In this document: piece after piece, positions 1-5,673 of the stretch
Layout: each line of letters starts with the position of its first letter
Position numbering within the stretch: the first letter of the stretch is position 1
Origin: Bacteriovoracaceae bacterium
Lineage (GTDB): Bacteria; Bdellovibrionota; Bacteriovoracia; Bacteriovoracales; Bacteriovoracaceae
Length of the DNA: 9,123 nucleotides
Reading direction: 5' to 3'
NCBI GenBank assembly: GCA_023954595.1
Contig: JAGSHJ010000100.1
Location: forward strand, 1 to 9,123
The notes under the pieces: model-generated
Told to the model about the DNA's origin: nothing
Seen by the model: the letters and a program-made list of their open reading frames with translations, nothing else
Database searches by the model: none
Program-made: the position numbers and the translations under genes

Positions 1-294
1 ACAAGCGATTAATGTGACAACCAAAACAAATGTCCAGTTGACCAAGAAAAATAACATTACAGTTAGGATGGCCGCGGCAAACCAATAGACTACCGCGCCC
101 AAATTATCTTGAGATATATACTGATCAATTAAATCTTTACCGGCAGTGGTTGCGCTCTCATATATCCACGATCCCAAAAAGTAATATAGGGCGATACCTA
201 TTAGTACAGGAATAAGTGCCATCACAAAGTTAACCTTGTCTTTGGTTATATTTTTAAATGATGGCCTAATAGATAAGAGAGCGTTTTTAATCAA
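1..294 (-). CDS. EI24/CysZ-like multi-pass membrane protein (N-terminal part, cut by window edge)
   Basis: An open frame of 98 codons runs from a TTG at 294 to the left edge with no stop. The translation has a short basic amphipathic N-terminus (KNALLSIRPSFKNITKDK), a hydrophobic segment at about residues 22-44 (VNFVMALIPVLIGIALYYF), a polar loop, and a second long hydrophobic stretch from about residue 65 to the edge. This resembles the start of EI24-domain (CysZ-like) inner-membrane proteins, but the diagnostic middle and C-terminus are missing, so the family call is tentative. The TTG start is preferred because an AGGGGG Shine-Dalgarno sits 8 nt upstream, inside the end of fabI, and the TTG follows the fabI stop after one base. 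The first in-frame ATG is at 222 and would cut into the first membrane segment. It is probably co-transcribed and translationally coupled with fabI. Confidence 0.6.
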   Translation of the reverse strand, partial: MIKNALLSIRPSFKNITKDKVNFVMALIPVLIGIALYYFLGSWIYESATTAGKDLIDQYISQDNLGAVVYWFAAAILTVMLFFLVNWTFVLVVTLIAC

Positions 295-295
295 C

Positions 296-1066
296 CTAGA
301 ATCCCCCTAAAATGGAAAGCCCGCTGTCTACGTAGAGAACTTGTCCAGTAACACCTTTGCTTAGATCACTTGCAAGATATACTGCATTTCCACCAACATC
401 TTCTTGAGTAACGTTTCTTTTAAGTGGAGCTTTCTCTTCAACTTGAGATAAAAGAGTTCTAAACCCAGAGATACCAGAAGCAGCAAGAGTTTTAATAGGT
501 CCCGCACTTACGCAGTTAACTCTAATCCCCTTCTGTCCTAGATCTTCTGCAAGGTAGCGAGTACTTGCTTCAAGTGCCGCTTTAGCAACACCCATCACGT
601 TATAGTTTTGTACAACTTTTTGAGATCCGTAATAAGTCATTGCAAGGACTGAACCTTCCTCATTCATCATGTCTTGTAGTCTTTGAGAAAGACCTACTAA
701 AGAGAATGCTGAAACATCACAAGCAAGTTGATATCCTGCTCTAGAAGTATCGATGAAAGAACCTTTAAGGTCTTGTCTGTCTGCAAAAGCGATTGAATGA
801 ACTAAAATATCAAAAGACTCCCAGTGCTCTTTAATTTTTGCAGGAAGAGTTTCGTAATGTTCATCATTTGTTACATCCATTTCGAATGTAAAGTCTGCAC
901 CTAGCTCTTCTGCAAGTGGTTCAACTCTTTTCTTAAGAGCATCATTTGCATATGAAAGTGCAACCTGAGCACCATGTTTTTTAAATTCTTTAGCTATGCC
1001 CCAAGCGATTGAGCGGTCATTTGCCACACCAAAAATCAGAGCTTTTTTACCTTCTAACAACTTCAT
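296..1066 (-). CDS. fabI: Enoyl-[acyl-carrier-protein] reductase [NADH], FabI
   Basis: Cytoplasmic short-chain dehydrogenase/reductase that performs the last reduction of each fatty-acid elongation cycle (trans-2-enoyl-ACP to acyl-ACP). The 256-residue length is normal for FabI. An N-terminal Rossmann fold carries the atypical FabI nucleotide motif GVANDRSIAWGIA (13-25). HSIAFA (90-95) follows, then the catalytic region MTYYGSQ...NYNVMGVAK with Tyr145, Tyr155 and Lys162 (equivalents of E. coli Tyr146, Tyr156, Lys163; Tyr-x6-Lys). The substrate loop AGPIKTLAASGI (188-199) and C-terminal YVDSGLSILGGF are also typical. The ATG has an AGGGA ribosome binding site 8-9 nt upstream. It is the first gene of a minus-strand unit leading into the EI24-like gene one base downstream, and is divergent from hisC. 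Position 93 is Ala rather than the E. coli Gly, a common natural variant. Nothing looks broken. The FabI family is the target of triclosan-type inhibitors. Confidence 0.97.
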   Translation of the reverse strand: MKLLEGKKALIFGVANDRSIAWGIAKEFKKHGAQVALSYANDALKKRVEPLAEELGADFTFEMDVTNDEHYETLPAKIKEHWESFDILVHSIAFADRQDLKGSFIDTSRAGYQLACDVSAFSLVGLSQRLQDMMNEEGSVLAMTYYGSQKVVQNYNVMGVAKAALEASTRYLAEDLGQKGIRVNCVSAGPIKTLAASGISGFRTLLSQVEEKAPLKRNVTQEDVGGNAVYLASDLSKGVTGQVLYVDSGLSILGGF

Positions 1067-1092
1067 AAATTATCCCTTTTTTAGTTTTTGCA

Positions 1093-1122
1093 ATTAAAGC
1101 ACAAAAATTGAAAAACTTACAA
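1093..1122 (-). promoter_or_regulatory. Candidate sigma-70-type promoter of fabI
   Basis: Read on the minus strand, TTGTAA (1122-1117) and TTTAAT (1098-1093) are separated by 18 bp, and the -10 is preceded by TGC, an extended -10. Transcription would begin near 1086, giving a leader of about 20 nt with the fabI ribosome binding site. The match is moderate (4/6 for -35, 5/6 for -10) in AT-rich DNA, so this is only a candidate. Confidence 0.4.
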
Positions 1123-1130
1123 ACTTACAC

Positions 1131-1157
1131 TGCGCAAAACACACTATTTTGCTGCGC
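1131..1157. repeat. Imperfect inverted repeat in the fabI/hisC divergent intergenic region
   Basis: GCGCAAAA (1132-1139) is mirrored by TTTTGCTGCGC (1147-1157), with two extra bases interrupting the right arm, around a 7-base centre. It lies just upstream of the candidate fabI -35 box and between two divergent genes, where an operator could control one or both. No known operator is recognised. The arms are short, so chance is possible. Confidence 0.3.
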
Positions 1158-1203
1158 CAAATAGAGAGAATTGTTGATTTCCCCCTTCTAAACGGATAGG
1201 TAT

Positions 1204-1227
1204 ATGAAAAATAAAATTTCGACTTGA
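1204..1227 (+). promoter_or_regulatory. Possible 7-codon leader frame ahead of hisC
   Basis: ATG at 1204 opens a frame reading MKNKIST that ends in TGA at 1225-1227. Its stop overlaps the hisC Shine-Dalgarno (GAGGA, 1226-1230), and a weak GGATAGG lies 3 nt upstream of its ATG. Translation of the leader would place a terminating ribosome at the hisC start, favouring reinitiation. It has no run of histidine or aromatic codons, so it is not a classical attenuator peptide. Such short frames occur often by chance. Confidence 0.2.
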
Positions 1228-1235
1228 GGAAGTTC

Positions 1236-2366
1236 ATGACAAAGAGAAGGCTAATCCCAGAATATTTGGACAAATTACAGGTTTATCAAGCAGGAAAGCC
1301 AATTGAAGAAGTGGCAAGAGAGAGAGGTTTAACTAAAATCACAAAGCTTGCCAGTAATGAAAACCCACTAGGCCCATCTCCATTTGCGACAAGAGAGATG
1401 ACTAACGCCCTATGGGACGTTCACCGCTATCCTGATATGCATGCAACTGACCTTAAAAATGCTCTGGCCGAGCTTTATAAAGTAAAAACCCAAAATATCA
1501 TTCTTGGAAACGGCTCTGAAGGTATCATGGCCTATATTGCCAAATCTTTCATTCAACCAGGGGATGAGGTTCTTACTGCTGAAAACACCTTCATTGGCTT
1601 TCATATTCTTGCAACTGGTGCTGGGGCGAAAATTGTAACGACACCAAGAACTCCAGATATGCGCTTTGATGTAAAGGCCTTGGCAGAAAAGGTAAACGAC
1701 AATACAAAAGTCCTATACATTGCCAACCCTGACAATCCGACTGGAACATACATAACAGAGCACGAGTTTGATTATCTAATGCAATACGTTCCAAAGCACA
1801 CGATTGTTATTCTAGATGAGGCCTACTTCGAGTTCGCTCAATCAACATGGGACTATCCGGATTCGATGAAGTATCGCTATGACAATGTGATTACTCTTAG
1901 AACCTTCTCTAAAGCTTACGGCCTTGCTGGAGTTAGAGTTGGTTATGGTTTTGCCAATGAAGAGTTCATTCAAGCTCTTCATAAAGTAAAACTTCCATTT
2001 GAGCCAAGCCTTATTGCTCAAAAGGGAGCTTTAGGTGCTCTTACTGACTACCCACACCTCGAGCGTACGATTAGAAACAACACTAAGCGCTATTATGAAA
2101 CTTTAAAGTTTCTAGATAAAAAAGGGTTTAATCCTGTTAGATCGATCACAAACTTTATCTGTTTTAAAACAGGGTCAGCTGAGGCCAGTGATTATCTATT
2201 CGACAAGCTTCTAGGTAAAGGGGTTATCATTAGACCTTTAAAAGCGAACACGATGCCTGATTGGGTAAGAATATCAGTAGGACTAAAAGAAGAAATGAAG
2301 CACTTCTTTGAAGCAATGGAAGAAGTTTTACCGGAATACGATGAGAAATTTGGAAGGCCCCAATAG
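1236..2366 (+). CDS. hisC: Histidinol-phosphate/aromatic aminotransferase (PLP fold type I, HisC family)
   Basis: PLP-dependent class I/II aminotransferase of 376 residues, normal for HisC. Visible motifs are the N-terminal YQAGKPIEEVARERGL, then KLASNENPLGPSP (substrate entrance), NPDNPTG (164-170), DEAYFEF (194-200, PLP-ring Asp194), TFSKAYGLAGVRVGYG with the Schiff-base Lys226, and WVRISVG with the carboxylate-binding Arg345. The ATG at 1236 is chosen because GAGGA lies 5 nt upstream. A TTG at 1224 is in frame, but that start would bury the ribosome binding site inside the gene. HisC makes histidinol phosphate in histidine synthesis, but family members also transaminate tyrosine and phenylalanine. 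No other his gene is present and a homogentisate operon follows, so an aromatic aminotransferase role is plausible. The family call is secure; the substrate is inferred. Confidence 0.9.
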   Translation: MTKRRLIPEYLDKLQVYQAGKPIEEVARERGLTKITKLASNENPLGPSPFATREMTNALWDVHRYPDMHATDLKNALAELYKVKTQNIILGNGSEGIMAYIAKSFIQPGDEVLTAENTFIGFHILATGAGAKIVTTPRTPDMRFDVKALAEKVNDNTKVLYIANPDNPTGTYITEHEFDYLMQYVPKHTIVILDEAYFEFAQSTWDYPDSMKYRYDNVITLRTFSKAYGLAGVRVGYGFANEEFIQALHKVKLPFEPSLIAQKGALGALTDYPHLERTIRNNTKRYYETLKFLDKKGFNPVRSITNFICFKTGSAEASDYLFDKLLGKGVIIRPLKANTMPDWVRISVGLKEEMKHFFEAMEEVLPEYDEKFGRPQ

Positions 2367-2387
2367 ATAGGGCCTTTCCTATTTTTT
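2352..2387 (+). terminator. Rho-independent terminator of hisC
   Basis: GGAAGGCCC (2352-2360) pairs with GGGCCTTTCC (2370-2379) apart from one bulged T, giving a 9-bp GC-rich stem with a 9-base loop, followed by ATTTTTT (2381-2387). The hisC stop codon TAG (2364-2366) lies in the loop. On the minus strand the stem is followed only by AAATTT, so it should act poorly as a terminator for the convergent gene at 2398-2667. Confidence 0.88.
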
Positions 2388-2397
2388 AAACTAAGTA

Positions 2398-2667
2398 CTA
2401 ATCGTTAATACAGATACCAGCACAAGTTTGAACATAATCCGTATGTCGTTGTTCAAGACAAACAACCTGCTCAATTCTGCCGTTCTCACATGCACGTTTA
2501 AGTTCCTTAGGGCCATAACCGTTATTTTTTGGATTAATTCCACCATCAACAATAATAACTCGACCTTTAGAAGCCTTCTTACCTTCTTCAAAACCTCTTT
2601 CAAAGTCACTTGAAGCAAAAGATGAAGCTGAAGCGATAAGCGTTAATCCAATTAATAGTTTTTTCAT
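2398..2667 (-). CDS. Small secreted four-cysteine protein of unknown function
   Basis: An 89-residue protein with a clear Sec signal peptide (MKKLLIGLTLIASASSFA, likely cleavage after Ala18). The mature part of about 71 residues contains an acidic/basic helix-like stretch (DFERGFEEGKKASKG), a short beta-like stretch (RVIIVDGGINP) and four cysteines at 60, 70, 82 and 86 in its C-terminal third. That number and spacing would suit two disulphides in the periplasm or outside the cell. There is no lipobox cysteine at the cleavage site. AAGGAA lies 6 nt before the ATG, a good ribosome binding site, which together with the signal peptide supports a real gene. It stands alone, convergent with hisC and divergent from the homogentisate operon. 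I do not recognise the family. No convincing promoter is visible upstream. Confidence 0.75.
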   Translation of the reverse strand: MKKLLIGLTLIASASSFASSDFERGFEEGKKASKGRVIIVDGGINPKNNGYGPKELKRACENGRIEQVVCLEQRHTDYVQTCAGICIND

Positions 2668-2769
2668 TGATTTCCTTTTTGTTCTGTTTGTTATTATTAT
2701 CTTAAGCCTTTATCCTAATGGTTTGAGGAACCTACGACGCACCACAAAAAAAACACAAGTAACCATGTA

Positions 2770-2788
2770 AATATTCCTATGGAATTTT
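2770..2788. repeat. Inverted repeat upstream of the homogentisate operon (distal)
   Basis: ATTCC (2773-2777) and GGAAT (2781-2785) are perfect arms around TAT. Pairing continues for two further bases on each side after one mismatch (AAtATTCC/GGAATtTT). It lies 81-96 bp upstream of the fumarylacetoacetase start in the divergent intergenic region and could be an operator for either neighbour. The regulator is unknown. Confidence 0.3.
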
Positions 2789-2801
2789 AGAAGACATCAA
2801 C

Positions 2802-2817
2802 TTCACGATCTTGTGAA
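2802..2817. promoter_or_regulatory. Candidate operator overlapping the homogentisate operon promoter
   Basis: TTCAC (2802-2806) and GTGAA (2813-2817) form a 16-bp inverted repeat with a 6-base centre. It overlaps the best -35 candidate (TTGTGA, 2811-2816), where repressor binding would block transcription. Homogentisate operons in other bacteria are often substrate-regulated, for example HmgR in Pseudomonas. No regulator gene is in the window, so the assignment is inference from symmetry and position. Confidence 0.38.
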
Positions 2818-2839
2818 TTTGGACATTTATAGGTAGTCT
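2811..2839 (+). promoter_or_regulatory. Weak candidate promoter of the homogentisate operon
   Basis: TTGTGA (2811-2816) and TAGTCT (2834-2839) are separated by 17 bp, which would start transcription near 2846 with a leader of about 20 nt containing AAAGGA. The -10 match is poor (3/6). TATAGG at 2828-2833 is an alternative without a well-placed -35. A weak core promoter would suit an activator-dependent or regulated operon. Confidence 0.28.
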
Positions 2840-2865
2840 GAGCCAAATTTGTTAAAGGATCGTCT

Positions 2866-3885
2866 ATGAAAGTGTGTACCTACTCTCGCCAAACTCCATT
2901 AGGGCGAATTAAAAGACTTGGAATATTTTTTAATGAAACGAGCATTGTTGACGTTAATTTAGTATGGCAAAAGTACTATGAATTAGAAGGCTATTTTCAT
3001 GCCGATGAAAAAGCGAACTCAACCGCTCCAACAAAACTATCTGAATTTTTAAAAACTTATCAAGAAAGCTCCATAGAAATGCTTCAAGAAACTCTTGAGA
3101 CATTCAAAGAATTTGCAGCCGACGGAATCCTTAAAACTAATGATGGTGGAGAGCTTGCTTTTGATATGAAAGACGCCAGTGACGCCAGACTTGAATGCCC
3201 ACTTGATCGCATCCATGTTTATCGCGACTTTTACGCACATGAAAAGCACGTGGCCAAAGGCTTTGAGAAGCGAGGGGAACCAATTCCTGAAGCTTGGTAT
3301 GAAATCCCTGCGTACTACAAAGGCTCTACGGCCGGATTCATAGGCCCTGAAGAGATCGTTCCATGGCCATCATATACGAACAAACTTGATTACGAACTAG
3401 AGTTTGGTGTGGTTATTGGCCGAGACGGAAAAAACATTAAAGCTGAAAACGCTCTTGAACATGTTTTTGGATATACAGTTTTTAATGACATCTCTGCTCG
3501 AGATATTCAGAAAAAAGAAATGGCCGTAAGACTAGGGCCAGCTAAAGGCAAAGATTTCTGCTCGATAATGGGTCCAGTAATTATAACTGCTGATGAGTTT
3601 GAAGGTAGAGAACCAAGTCTTAAAATGACTGCGACTGTTAATGGCGAACTTTGGTCTGAAGGACTGACAAGTGACTCCCACTATACATGGGCACAAATGA
3701 TTGAACACGCAAGTCGTGAAGAGTGGCTACTTGCCACAGACTTTATGGGTTCAGGAACTGTTGGCACAGGATGTGGACTTGAACTTGATAAGTGGATCCA
3801 GCCAGGTGATATTTTAGAATTAGAAATTGAAAGAATAGGAAAACTTAAAAACATCGTGGGAACTCCCAATCAGGAGAACAAATGA
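2866..3885 (+). CDS. fahA: Fumarylacetoacetate hydrolase (FAH family)
   Basis: Last enzyme of tyrosine/homogentisate degradation, cleaving fumarylacetoacetate to fumarate and acetoacetate in the cytoplasm. The 339 residues comprise an N-terminal region and a C-terminal FAH domain (about 112-335). Key residues align with mammalian FAH: Asp121 and His128 in RDFYAHEKH (mouse metal-ligand Asp126 and catalytic His133), Glu177 and Glu179 in DYELEFGVVIG (Glu199/Glu201), Asp208 in NDISARDIQ (Asp233) and Lys229 in LGPAKGKDF (Lys253). GSGTVGTGCGLE and IQPGDILELEIERIG are typical of the domain end. AAAGGA lies 6 nt before the ATG. It is first in an operon and its stop overlaps the homogentisate dioxygenase start by 4 bases. 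Other FAH-superfamily hydrolases share the fold, but full conservation of the FAH catalytic set and the neighbour make fumarylacetoacetase the best call. Confidence 0.9.
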   Translation: MKVCTYSRQTPLGRIKRLGIFFNETSIVDVNLVWQKYYELEGYFHADEKANSTAPTKLSEFLKTYQESSIEMLQETLETFKEFAADGILKTNDGGELAFDMKDASDARLECPLDRIHVYRDFYAHEKHVAKGFEKRGEPIPEAWYEIPAYYKGSTAGFIGPEEIVPWPSYTNKLDYELEFGVVIGRDGKNIKAENALEHVFGYTVFNDISARDIQKKEMAVRLGPAKGKDFCSIMGPVIITADEFEGREPSLKMTATVNGELWSEGLTSDSHYTWAQMIEHASREEWLLATDFMGSGTVGTGCGLELDKWIQPGDILELEIERIGKLKNIVGTPNQENK

Positions 3886-4982
3886 GTTTTGATAACTTTA
3901 AATCAAGTGGAGTGCACACTAAACAGGCACACGTAAAAATTCCAGAAGGTACTTACGAAGAGGAGCACGGCAGAGAAGGCTTCTTTGGAAAAGTGAGCCA
4001 AATCTATCATGAGAATCCACTGACGAGCTGGACAAAAATTGAGGGAGATTTAAGGCCAAGAAACCTCCCACCACTTTTCGATAGCAAAGAATTGAAAAAC
4101 AGCTTTGTACCGTACCTATATAATAACGATCTTATTATCAGCATGGGCATGTATGACAAAGACTTTGAAAACTTTCAAAGAAATGCAGACTTTGATGAAA
4201 TGTACTTTGTTCACGCTGGCCAAGGAAGAATTGAAACAATCTATGGACACCTAGAGTTTAAAAAAGGTGACTACGTTCTAATCCCTAGAGGAACGACTTA
4301 CAAAGTATATATAGAAAGTGCTACTAAGTTCTTAAAGGTTGAATCTGCTTCAGAGTTCAATGAACCAAGTAGAGGAATCCTAGGTCCAAATGCTCTTTAT
4401 GATCAGACAGCAATTGTTACTCCAGAGGCCGCAAAAGGTAGCGAACAAAATCTTGAAGAGTATGTAATAGAGATTAAAAGAGAAGGAAAAATCACTAAGG
4501 TTACCTATCCTTTTAACCCACTAGATGCTCAAGGTTGGAAAGGAAGTCTCTATCCTTGGAAAATTTCTATTTATGACTACTGTCCTATTCACTCACACAA
4601 ATATCATGTTCCACCAAGTGGACACACGATGTTTGTATGCAAAAACTTTGTGGTTTGTTCTTTTGTGGCAAGACCTATGGAACACACTTCTGAAGGTGTA
4701 TTAAAGGTTCCTTTCTATCACTCAAATATCGACTACGATGAAGTTCTTTTCTACCATGAGGGAGATTTCTTTAGCCGTGACAATATTGATGCTGGAGCAA
4801 TTACTTTTCATCCACAAGGCATTCATCATGGCCCTCACCCTAAAGCGTTCGCTAAAGCAAATGACAAAGAGTGGACAGATGAATACGCGGTAATGATAGA
4901 TGCTCGCTACCCTCTAAAAAGAAGTGAAGCTTTCTCAAGAGATGAGTTTAAAGACTACTGGAAATCATGGATGGAGAAATAA
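3882..4982 (+). CDS. hmgA: Homogentisate 1,2-dioxygenase, short bacterial form
   Basis: Fe(II)-dependent ring-cleaving dioxygenase (cupin fold) converting homogentisate to maleylacetoacetate. At 366 residues it is shorter than the human type (445). An N-terminal cupin part (about 104-153, with FVHAGQGRIETIYGHLEFKKGDYVLIPRG across 109-137) is followed by the catalytic half. The ligand region includes PFYHSNIDYDE (His280, Glu287) and FHPQGIHHGPHP (His316), corresponding to human His335, Glu341 and His371. The His-to-Glu spacing is one residue longer than in the human enzyme. CPIHSHKYHVPP (234-245) holds histidines likely near the active site. AGGAG lies 5 nt upstream of the ATG, which overlaps the fahA stop (ATGA). 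The downstream flavin reductase starts at its stop (TAATG). The genes are therefore translationally coupled and support each other's assignment. Confidence 0.9.
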   Translation: MSFDNFKSSGVHTKQAHVKIPEGTYEEEHGREGFFGKVSQIYHENPLTSWTKIEGDLRPRNLPPLFDSKELKNSFVPYLYNNDLIISMGMYDKDFENFQRNADFDEMYFVHAGQGRIETIYGHLEFKKGDYVLIPRGTTYKVYIESATKFLKVESASEFNEPSRGILGPNALYDQTAIVTPEAAKGSEQNLEEYVIEIKREGKITKVTYPFNPLDAQGWKGSLYPWKISIYDYCPIHSHKYHVPPSGHTMFVCKNFVVCSFVARPMEHTSEGVLKVPFYHSNIDYDEVLFYHEGDFFSRDNIDAGAITFHPQGIHHGPHPKAFAKANDKEWTDEYAVMIDARYPLKRSEAFSRDEFKDYWKSWMEK

Positions 4983-5608
4983 TGATTAGTTTAAATACAG
5001 ACGGTGCCTTTGCGGACAACTATAAATTGCTTATTGGCTCAATACTACCAAGACCGATTGCAGTAGTTTCAACAGTAAATAAAGATGGAACAAATAACTT
5101 GGCCCCTTTTTCGTTTTTCACAGGTGTAAGTGCAAAGCCTATGATTGTGGCCTTTGCTCCTTTAATTAGAACTTCTACTGGGGAAAAGAAGGACACTGTT
5201 CTTAATATTGAAAGAGAGAAAGAGTTTGTTATCAACTTTGTAACTGAAGAGAATGCAGACAAAATCAACCTTGCTAGTACTGAACTTGAGTATGGACAGG
5301 ATGAATTTCAATTTGCAGGACTAAACCCACTTGACTCAGATATCGTTAAAGCAAAAAGAGTTTTAGAGAGTCCAATTCACTTTGAATGTAAGCTTCGTGA
5401 TGTACTTAGTTATGGAGATGAGCCAGGCTGTGGAACCTTAATTACAGGTGAAGTTGTAAAGGTTCATGTAGATGAGAAGATCTATGACCAAGGTCGAATA
5501 GTTACTCAACTATGGAAGCCTATGGGCCGTGGTGCAGGTAATGACTGGTTTAAGACAGATTCAATCATAGAAAAGCAGCGCCTTATGAAGGCACAGATTC
5601 AGAAATAA
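4982..5608 (+). CDS. Flavin reductase-like, FMN-binding split-barrel protein
   Basis: A 208-residue protein of the flavin-reductase-like family (split beta-barrel, binds FMN). Motifs in order are GSILPRPIAVVST (19-31), NLAPFSFFTGVS (39-50), the barrel strands FVINFV (82-87), GEVVKVHVDE (156-165), and the C-terminal MGRGAGNDWF (181-190) at the position of the family's usual R-x-G-G-x-x-Y. The ATG at 4982 is preferred: it forms TAATG with the hmgA stop and has GGAG 5 nt upstream. An in-frame ATG at 4967 lacks a comparable site. As third gene of the homogentisate operon it may supply reduced flavin to a monooxygenase or act on an intermediate, but its substrate cannot be read from sequence. No partner monooxygenase is present in the window. 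Maleylacetoacetate isomerase, the step expected between its neighbours, is absent, and this protein does not resemble one. Confidence 0.87.
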   Translation: MISLNTDGAFADNYKLLIGSILPRPIAVVSTVNKDGTNNLAPFSFFTGVSAKPMIVAFAPLIRTSTGEKKDTVLNIEREKEFVINFVTEENADKINLASTELEYGQDEFQFAGLNPLDSDIVKAKRVLESPIHFECKLRDVLSYGDEPGCGTLITGEVVKVHVDEKIYDQGRIVTQLWKPMGRGAGNDWFKTDSIIEKQRLMKAQIQK

Positions 5609-5617
5609 CGACCATAT

Positions 5618-5647
5618 TTGCTCATAATGGCATTCTCGAGTTATAAT
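5618..5647 (+). promoter_or_regulatory. Candidate promoter with perfect -10, predicting a leaderless transcript
   Basis: TATAAT at 5642-5647 is a perfect -10. TTGCTC (5618-5623), 18 bp upstream, is a weak -35 (3/6). With usual spacing, +1 falls on A5654, the first base of the proposed ATG, so the mRNA would have no leader. This agrees with the lack of any Shine-Dalgarno ahead of that start. The box lies within the terminator hairpin of the upstream operon. Confidence 0.5.
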
Positions 5648-5673
5648 TTGACTATGAGAATGCCCATTTTTTT
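5629..5673 (+). terminator. Rho-independent terminator of the homogentisate operon, overlapping the next gene's start
   Basis: GGCATTCTC (5629-5637) is perfectly complementary to GAGAATGCC (5656-5664). Inside it, AGTTA (5639-5643) can pair with TGACT (5649-5653) through four Watson-Crick pairs and one wobble, so the hairpin is nearly continuous with a 5-base loop. CA and then seven T residues (5667-5673) follow. It begins 21 nt after the flavin reductase stop. The 3' arm and T-tract lie inside the first codons of the lipoprotein gene, so only transcripts from upstream can form the hairpin. Confidence 0.75.

Noticed and set aside
780..800. FabI Ala93 as a triclosan-resistance substitution
   Set aside because: Alanine at this position is normal in many FabI proteins; the known resistance change in E. 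coli is Gly93 to Val.
1224..1238. TTG at 1224 as the hisC start
   Set aside because: GAGGA at 1226-1230 is ideally placed for ATG 1236 and would lie inside the gene if TTG were used; the HisC family N-terminus also fits the ATG.
1410..1794. Antisense open frames inside hisC (1410-1604 and 1591-1794)
   Set aside because: They lack recognisable motifs and sit opposite conserved HisC sequence, so they are coding shadows; the same applies to frames opposite fahA, the flavin reductase, the peptidase and E1.
2391..2618. Alternative frames over the small secreted protein (2391-2618 minus, 2428-2613 plus)
   Set aside because: The 2398-2667 frame has a signal peptide and ribosome binding site; the others have neither.
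4967..4984. ATG at 4967 as the flavin reductase start
   Set aside because: It lies inside hmgA without a good ribosome binding site; ATG 4982 has GGAG at the right distance and forms the common TAATG junction.
5618..5653. TTG 5618 or ATG 5627 as the lipoprotein start
   Set aside because: Both put a polar extension (including SSYN) before the signal peptide, neither has a Shine-Dalgarno, and both precede the predicted transcription start.
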